From assembly GCA_903953805.1 (NCBI GenBank), contig CAJBLC010000007.1, positions 1-38,420 of the forward strand: a DNA stretch of 38,420 nt, given 5' to 3'. Under the pieces are notes generated by a model. That model was not told the DNA's origin, searched no databases, and was given only the letters and a program-made list of their open reading frames with translations. The position numbers and the translations under genes are program-made. The DNA comes from an uncultured Actinomycetes bacterium. GTDB taxonomy: Bacteria; Actinomycetota; Actinomycetes; Nanopelagicales; Nanopelagicaceae. Below, piece by piece: positions 33,968 to 38,420 of the stretch (position 1 is its first letter; each line of letters opens with the position of its first letter).

Positions 33968-34927
33968 TTACGCCCCTAGCGTCTCGTGAGTGGAGGAAAT
34001 GTTCGGACCTCCTAGAAGTTGATAGAGGGCTGCCATTCGCACTACAACCCCATTTGATACTTGATCGATCACTACCGATCGAATGGAATCTGCACTTGCG
34101 GCACTGATCTCAAGGCCGCGATTCATTGGCCCTGGGTGCATAACGATGGCATTGCTCTTGAGTCTCTTCAGTCGATCTCCATCGAGACCATACCCCTTTG
34201 AGTACTCACGTCCATTTGGGAGGAAGGAATCATTCATGCGTTCAAGTTGAACTCTGAGCATCATGACAACATCTAACTCTTCGAGATTCTCATCGAAATC
34301 GTAAGAAGATCTCACTCCCCAAGAATCAATCGTTGACGGTAGCAAGGTTGGCGGAGCGATTAACGTAACATCCGCACCCATTTTTCTTAGTAGGAGAACA
34401 TTGCTTCGAGCAACTCGCGAATGGAGGATATCTCCAACGATGGCTATCTTTAATCCACTAAAAGTTGTTAACGTTGACCCAAAATGCTTACGAATCGTGA
34501 AAGCATCGAGAAGCGCCTGGGTAGGGTGTTCGTGGGTACCGTCACCTGCATTAATTACCGATGATTCAATCCAACCTGATTCAGCCAATCGTTTTGCCGC
34601 GCCAGATGCGGGGTGACGTATAACAATTAGATCTGCGCCCATAGCCTCAAGAGTTTGCGCTGTATCTTTTAGGCTCTCTCCCTTGCTGACGCTTGATCCC
34701 TTGGCCGAGAAGTTTGTGACATCAGCGGACAACCGCTTCGCAGCAGATTCAAAGGAGAGTCTTGTTCGGGTGGAATCTTCAAAGAAGAGGTTTACAACAG
34801 TCCTGCCGCGTAGCGTGGGTAGCTTCTTTACCGATCCAGAGGTCAACTTCTCTAGCTCTGATGCAGTATCGAGAATGCCCACAATCTCGAGTTCCGAGAG
34901 ATCGGCTATTGAAAGTAGGTGTTTCAC
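33968..34927 (-). CDS. pyrB: Aspartate carbamoyltransferase catalytic subunit
   Basis: Committed step of pyrimidine synthesis; 319 residues. The carbamoyl-phosphate loop FFEDSTRTRLSFE is near 49-61, HPTQALLDAF near 137 and MHPGPMNRG near 264. There is no pyrI regulatory gene beside it, so it probably lacks the E. coli type of CTP control; PyrR would regulate supply instead. GTG 34927 overlaps the pyrR stop as GTGA. Confidence 0.97.
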   Translation of the reverse strand: MKHLLSIADLSELEIVGILDTASELEKLTSGSVKKLPTLRGRTVVNLFFEDSTRTRLSFESAAKRLSADVTNFSAKGSSVSKGESLKDTAQTLEAMGADLIVIRHPASGAAKRLAESGWIESSVINAGDGTHEHPTQALLDAFTIRKHFGSTLTTFSGLKIAIVGDILHSRVARSNVLLLRKMGADVTLIAPPTLLPSTIDSWGVRSSYDFDENLEELDVVMMLRVQLERMNDSFLPNGREYSKGYGLDGDRLKRLKSNAIVMHPGPMNRGLEISAASADSIRSVVIDQVSNGVVVRMAALYQLLGGPNISSTHETLGA

Positions 34928-35454
34928 TCTTCCACCTCAAAAATTTCCACAAGGTCCTCGCCATCAATCTCCGAGAGTTTGACCTTGACGATCTCCTTGA
35001 GAGAGGTAGGAATGTTCTTTCCCACGTAATCGGGCCTTATCGGCAATTGACGGTGACCTCTGTCGACGAGTACTGCCAATTGAACCGAACGCGGTCGACC
35101 TAACTCACCTAGCGCATCAAGAGCAGCGCGTATCGTTCGACCGGAGAAGAGCACGTCATCAATCAGTACGATGTCACGACCTTCAACACCGCCTTGGGGC
35201 ATGACTGTCTCAGCCAAGGGTCTTGGAGCTCGCAGCCGGTGGTCATCGCGATGCATCGTGATATCTAATGAGCCGACAGGTACCGGACCTTCGATGCTTT
35301 CAAGAATGCCTGCCAAGCGGGAGGCTAAATATCTCCCCCGCGTTGGGATACCCATGAGAGAGATCGAATCGATCCCGTGGTTTCGTTCGATGATTTCGTG
35401 AGAGATGCGCTTAAGAGCGCGGGCGATCTCCGCCTGATCCAAGATAAGACTCAT
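34924..35454 (-). CDS. pyrR: PyrR pyrimidine regulator / uracil phosphoribosyltransferase
   Basis: UMP-sensing RNA-binding regulator of pyr genes with weak uracil phosphoribosyltransferase activity; 176 residues. The PRPP-binding motif IVLIDDVLFSGRTIRAA is near residues 93-109, and SLMGIPTRGRYLA near 33 is also typical. I start at ATG 35454, where relatives start, preceded by AAGGAG 6 nt upstream; the frame is open further but would run through the regulatory leader. It heads the 19-gene series, and a PyrR-binding RNA motif lies in its own leader. Confidence 0.95.
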   Translation of the reverse strand: MSLILDQAEIARALKRISHEIIERNHGIDSISLMGIPTRGRYLASRLAGILESIEGPVPVGSLDITMHRDDHRLRAPRPLAETVMPQGGVEGRDIVLIDDVLFSGRTIRAALDALGELGRPRSVQLAVLVDRGHRQLPIRPDYVGKNIPTSLKEIVKVKLSEIDGEDLVEIFEVEE

Positions 35455-35464
35455 ACAACTCCTT

Positions 35465-35485
35465 CGCCGCCTCTCTGGACGGTTC
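35465..35485 (-). promoter_or_regulatory. PyrR-binding RNA hairpin in the pyrR leader
   Basis: The minus-strand RNA reads CG-AA-CCG-UCCAGAGAGG-CGG-CG. The loop UCCAGAGAGG matches the conserved PyrR target (UCCnGnGAGG), with a short upper stem, a 5' purine bulge (AA) and a lower CG/CG pair, as in Bacillus PyrR sites. It adjoins the AAGGAG ribosome binding site, and no terminator follows, so binding should block translation of pyrR rather than cause attenuation, as described for mycobacterial pyrR. Confidence 0.8.
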
Positions 35486-35504
35486 GTTAAAGGATTACTG
35501 CGAG

Positions 35505-35510
35505 AGGGTA
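35505..35510 (-). promoter_or_regulatory. Putative -10 element for the pyr operon
   Basis: Minus-strand TACCCT would place the transcript start near 35498 and give a leader of about 43 nt that contains the whole PyrR hairpin. No good -35 is seen. It is a guess based on the same TAnnnT pattern as other genes here. Confidence 0.35.
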
Positions 35511-35550
35511 TCACCTGTGGATAGTGAAAGCGAGAATTCCGCCTTTCCCC

Positions 35551-35556
35551 TAGCCT
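35551..35556 (+). promoter_or_regulatory. Putative leaderless -10 element of the bldD-like gene
   Basis: TAGCCT lies 7 nt before the ATG at 35564, the same hexamer and spacing as before the aldo/keto reductase gene. No ribosome binding site lies between. Confidence 0.5.
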
Positions 35557-35563
35557 GCCGGAC

Positions 35564-36082
35564 ATGGAAAATCCAGATCTTATGAGTGAAAAGGGTGAGC
35601 TCCTCGCGGGGAGTGAGCCAGAGTTGCTTGCCCTCGGTCAATCTCTCCGGAGTATCCGTAAGCAGAAGGGGCTCACCCTTCGAGATATCGAGAGTGATTC
35701 ACAGGGCCGCTGGAAAGCTGTGGTTATTGGCTCATATGAACGTGGTGACCGAGCCTTAACACTGAAGAAGGCGGTTGCGCTCGCCAGGTATTACAACGTT
35801 CCACTCGATCAACTTTTAGGCCTGTCTCAAGCCTCATCCAGCCAATCTGGAGCTCTTTCAATCAATCTGGTAGCCCTTCGAAGGAGCAGTACACAGTTAC
35901 CTGCGGCGCTTACCCGCTTCGCTCAGGAGATTTGTCGACGCCGTTCTGATTGGAACGGGGAAATGCTCTCGCTTCGAACAAGTGATCGAGCCTTCTTGGC
36001 GATTATTCTCGACATTAACGAAGAGAGCCTTGATCGCTGGCTGAATGAGAATGAACTACTACTGAGTGTTCCAACTACTTAG
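35564..36082 (+). CDS. bldD: BldD-family transcriptional regulator with c-di-GMP signature
   Basis: DNA-binding regulator of 172 residues. The N-terminal Cro/CI-type helix-turn-helix (about 22-86) contains SQGRWKAVVIGSYERGDRA, nearly diagnostic for BldD. The C-terminal domain (about 95-168) contains Arg127-Ser-Asp129, eight residues, then Arg138-Thr-Ser-Asp141, fitting the RxD-x8-RxxD cyclic-di-GMP motif of Streptomyces BldD. The first 20 residues are an extra acidic segment; ATG 35582 is an alternative start, but the TAGCCT element favours 35564. It diverges from pyrR and its stop overlaps the nusB stop by 4 nt on the other strand. Confidence 0.9.
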   Translation: MENPDLMSEKGELLAGSEPELLALGQSLRSIRKQKGLTLRDIESDSQGRWKAVVIGSYERGDRALTLKKAVALARYYNVPLDQLLGLSQASSSQSGALSINLVALRRSSTQLPAALTRFAQEICRRRSDWNGEMLSLRTSDRAFLAIILDINEESLDRWLNENELLLSVPTT

Positions 36083-36483
36083 ATGAGAGTGCTTTTGATT
36101 GCGACGATACGCCCGAGGACGCCATTGATATAGCGGGACGAATCCTGAGTAGATAACTCTGCCGCTATTTCAACCGCTTCGTTGATAGCAACCTTCTCAT
36201 CAATATCATGAGCCCAGAGAATTTCATAAATACTGAGGCGAAGAAGATTGCGATCAATCGCTGGCATGCGATCCATATCCCATCCTTCAGAATATGTGAT
36301 GATCAATTCATCCAAGCGATCCCTATGTTCAGAAACGCCTTCCAGAAGACTTCGCACATAAGGTTCTTGAGAGAGCTCTTCTGATGGGCGCGAGCTATAG
36401 AGCTCGAGCGCTAACGCTCCACGCAGGTCAGCTTCGTAGAGGAAATCTAGTGCGCGCTTACGAGCTTTACGTCGAGCACTCAC
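36079..36483 (-). CDS. nusB: Transcription antitermination factor NusB
   Basis: RNA-binding partner of NusE (S10) in rRNA antitermination; 134 residues, all-helical. SARRKARKRALDFLYEADLR at the N-terminus and the C-terminal INEAVEIAAELSTQDSSRYINGVLGRI are typical. The GTG start overlaps the efp stop (GTGA), the common actinobacterial efp-nusB pairing. Its 3' end overlaps that of the bldD-like gene by 4 nt. Confidence 0.96.
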   Translation of the reverse strand: MSARRKARKRALDFLYEADLRGALALELYSSRPSEELSQEPYVRSLLEGVSEHRDRLDELIITYSEGWDMDRMPAIDRNLLRLSIYEILWAHDIDEKVAINEAVEIAAELSTQDSSRYINGVLGRIVAIKSTLI

Positions 36484-37043
36484 GAATTAGCGCGGCCGAG
36501 GTATCCCCCGGTACGAGTATCAACAAGGATCTTCTCATCCTGCTTGATGAAGAGTGGAACTTGGACAGTAATACCAGTTTCGACAGTTGCTGGCTTATTT
36601 CCGCCAGAGGAACGATCACCTTGTAAACCAGGCTCAGTGTAGGTAACGATGAGTTCCACTGATGCTGGAAGTTCGACGTAAAGTGGATTTCCTTCGTGGA
36701 CAGCAACGATCGCTTCGCAATTCTCCAACATGTAATCAACAGCGTCGCCTACAACAGCAGCCGAGATAGTCATCTGATCATAATTTTGGGTATCCATGAA
36801 GACGAAATCTTCGCCATCTTTGTAAAGGTACTGCATATCGCGCTTTTCAAGGATTGCGACCTCAACCTTGATTCCTGCGTTAAATGTCTTTTCAACGACT
36901 TTTCCAGTGAGTACTTGCTTCATCTTGGTGCGTACGAAGGCTGGGCCCTTGCCCGGCTTCACATGCTGGAACTCGATTACCGTCCAGAGCTGACCATCGA
37001 TATCAAGGGTCATACCATTCTTAAGATCATTCGTCGTTGCCAT
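36480..37043 (-). CDS. efp: Elongation factor P (PGKGP-loop subfamily)
   Basis: Rescues ribosomes stalled at polyproline stretches; 187 residues in three beta-barrel domains. The tip loop reads Pro30-Gly-Lys32-Gly-Pro34. This palindromic loop marks an actinobacterial subfamily reported to work with an unmodified lysine. In agreement, no EpmA/EpmB or YmfI-type modifying gene is in the window, though that is weak evidence. The 67-nt gap to aroQ holds a CCCTAGGG palindrome and CATATT (a possible -10); the ribosome binding site is weak. Confidence 0.96.
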   Translation of the reverse strand: MATTNDLKNGMTLDIDGQLWTVIEFQHVKPGKGPAFVRTKMKQVLTGKVVEKTFNAGIKVEVAILEKRDMQYLYKDGEDFVFMDTQNYDQMTISAAVVGDAVDYMLENCEAIVAVHEGNPLYVELPASVELIVTYTEPGLQGDRSSGGNKPATVETGITVQVPLFIKQDEKILVDTRTGGYLGRANS

Positions 37044-37110
37044 CAGAGTTCCATTTCATCAATATGCCCCTAGGGTCTTAAGGGCGGATAAGAAGGTTGA
37101 AGAATACCCG

Positions 37111-37539
37111 CTAAATCATCGCCTTGAGCGCAATCAACGCTAACCGGTATGAATCCGGGCCAAATCCCCCGATAGTGCCGTTCACGACACCAGAAATTAC
37201 TGAGGTGTGGCGGAACTCCTCGCGAGCTAAGGGATTGCTCAGATGGACTTCGATCACCGGTGCGGTCAACATATCGACCGCATCTCGAATTGCGTAGGAG
37301 TAATGGGTGAATGCGGCCGGATTGAAGATCACTGGAGATTTCTCATCCGCGGCTGCATGGAGCCAGGTAATAAGTTCAGTCTCTGAATCCGATTGACGAA
37401 TATCAACGTCGAGCCCGAGCTTCTGTGCTTCATTCGAAATGAAAGCGCTCAGCGCAGGAAAATCCATCTGCCCATAAATTGCTGAGTTCCGCAGATCAAG
37501 TCGACCTAGATTCGGTCCATTGAGAACAAGGATCTTCAT
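37111..37539 (-). CDS. aroQ: 3-dehydroquinate dehydratase type II
   Basis: Third step of the shikimate pathway; 142 residues, dodecameric flavodoxin-like family. LVLNGPNLGRLDLRNSAIYG at the N-terminus includes the catalytic Tyr; NPAAFTHYSYAIRDA near 72-86 and VHLSNPLAREEFRH near 98-111 carry the active-site His and substrate-binding residues. It overlaps aroB by 4 nt (ATGA). Confidence 0.96.
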   Translation of the reverse strand: MKILVLNGPNLGRLDLRNSAIYGQMDFPALSAFISNEAQKLGLDVDIRQSDSETELITWLHAAADEKSPVIFNPAAFTHYSYAIRDAVDMLTAPVIEVHLSNPLAREEFRHTSVISGVVNGTIGGFGPDSYRLALIALKAMI

Positions 37540-38420
37540 GAACGAATTCTCTCATAGACGCTCTGCGCTCGTTCGATGGCCACGCCCTCAAACCAGACAG
37601 GGTGGCCAATATCTTCGAGGCCAATAAATCGAAGTTGGGAGCCACGGGTCTTTTTGTCACCCAACATCAGTTGAAGTAATTCCTCAAATGAGAGTCCGGT
37701 TACCGTTATCGGTAGACCAAACTTTGTAAGGAGTGCCACAACTTTAGAGGTCTGATTTGCATCGAAACCAGCAAGGTCCTCAGATAGTGCGAGGGCATAT
37801 ACGAGACCGATCGCTACCGCTTCGCCATGTCTCAGTTCATAATTCATGGATTTCTCTACGGCATGTCCGAAGGTGTGGCCGAAGTTGAGAATCTCACGAA
37901 GTTTTCCCTCTTTGAAATCCTTACTCACGACATCGGCCTTTACTCGAGCCGACTTCTCAATGAGCTCGGCTGAATACTCACGAACTTCTGAAATTGTGTT
38001 GAGTCCCTCTAATCGATTCAGAATTGATGCATCTGCAATCAGCCCGGACTTAATCACTTCCGCTAAACCAGCCGCATAATCTCGGTCTGAAAGTGAATCA
38101 AGAAAGACGGTATCGATAATCACATGGCTTGGTGAGTAAAAAGCGCCAACCAGATTCTTCCCAGCAGATGTATTGATCCCAGTCTTTCCACCTATAGATG
38201 CATCAACCATCGCAGCAAGTGTCGTTGGAATCGCGAACCAATCAACACCACGCAACCAGGTGGCTGCAACAAAGCCGGCAAGATCCGTAGTTGCTCCCCC
38301 ACCAATACCAATAATTGCATCGGTACGACCGAGTTGCAGACGACCAAGCACATCCCAAACCTGAGAAACGATTGCAATATCCTTTTGAGATTCCCCTTCA
38401 GGTACGTAAAAGACGGTTTC
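37536..38420 (-). CDS. aroB: 3-dehydroquinate synthase, N-terminus cut by window
   Basis: Second step of the shikimate pathway. The frame stays open to the right edge (23 codons beyond a GTG at 38351), so roughly the first 60-70 residues lie outside. NAD-binding IIGIGGGATTDLAGF and the following IPTTLAAMVDASIGGKTGIN are visible. Metal ligands are Glu in AEVIKSG and two histidines, one in FGHTFGHAVE and one in RHGEAVAIG. It is followed by aroQ; aroK and aroC may lie upstream, outside the window. Confidence 0.96.
   Translation of the reverse strand, partial: ETVFYVPEGESQKDIAIVSQVWDVLGRLQLGRTDAIIGIGGGATTDLAGFVAATWLRGVDWFAIPTTLAAMVDASIGGKTGINTSAGKNLVGAFYSPSHVIIDTVFLDSLSDRDYAAGLAEVIKSGLIADASILNRLEGLNTISEVREYSAELIEKSARVKADVVSKDFKEGKLREILNFGHTFGHAVEKSMNYELRHGEAVAIGLVYALALSEDLAGFDANQTSKVVALLTKFGLPITVTGLSFEELLQLMLGDKKTRGSQLRFIGLEDIGHPVWFEGVAIERAQSVYERIRS

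Noticed and set aside
37044..37110. CCCTAGGG palindrome and CATATT between aroQ and efp as an operator and promoter
   Set aside because: The palindrome is only 8 bp, no -35 fits, and there is no second copy in the window to support a regulator site.
1..38420. Mobile elements, CRISPR arrays, phage genes, toxin-antitoxin pairs or defence systems
   Set aside because: None found: all substantial frames match housekeeping families, and no direct repeats, transposase motifs or composition breaks were seen.

Overview
This window looks like chromosomal DNA from an actinobacterium with a small, tightly packed genome. The evidence is a mycothiol ligase (MshC), an actinobacterial IHF (mIHF) domain, a BldD-type regulator, a helicase-less PriA, an EF-P with a PGKGP loop, and the actinobacterial trio of phosphomutase, DUF3090 and SCO1664-family kinase-like protein. 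Base composition looks balanced rather than GC-rich by eye (not computed). Genes abut or overlap by 1-26 nt, and no gene-free stretch exceeds about 110 nt. A streamlined freshwater lineage (acI/Nanopelagicales-like) would fit, but that placement is inference. I see no mobile element, CRISPR array, phage gene or pseudogene.

Layout. From 1 to 8143, all on the minus strand, are a phosphomutase/DUF3090/SCO1664 trio, then mshC, then metH, a HAD phosphatase and trmI (cut by the left edge). From 8193 to 11351 are a plus-strand aldo/keto reductase, a convergent M20 peptidase, tRNA-Leu(GAG) and a plus-strand thymidine kinase. From 11358 to 14415 is a minus-strand block of ABC ATPase, ung, uppP and a DUF554 membrane protein, with serB diverging on the plus strand (14466-15608).

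From 35454 down to 15615 runs one minus-strand series of 19 genes: pyrR-pyrB-pyrC-carA-carB-pyrK-pyrD-pyrF, then an mIHF-guanylate kinase fusion, rpoZ, coaBC, metK, priA, def, fmt, rsmB, rpe, hisE and hisG. It joins pyrimidine and GTP supply, transcription, CoA and SAM synthesis, N-terminal protein processing, rRNA methylation, the pentose phosphate pathway and the first steps of histidine synthesis. A divergent bldD-like gene (35564-36082) separates it from aroB (cut by the right edge), aroQ, efp and nusB.

Regulation visible in the sequence. Nine genes have a TAnnnT hexamer 6-8 nt before the start codon, the arrangement expected of leaderless transcripts. The pyrR leader carries a close match to the PyrR-binding RNA loop (UCCAGAGAGG with a 5' AA bulge) directly before its ribosome binding site. 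The BldD homologue keeps the RxD-x8-RxxD cyclic-di-GMP signature.

The most notable items are the mIHF-Gmk fusion, the leaderless promoter pattern, the PyrR RNA element, a Bacillus-like pyr gene order with pyrK-pyrD-pyrF, and the uncharacterised trio next to mshC. No clearly new defence or mobile system is present.
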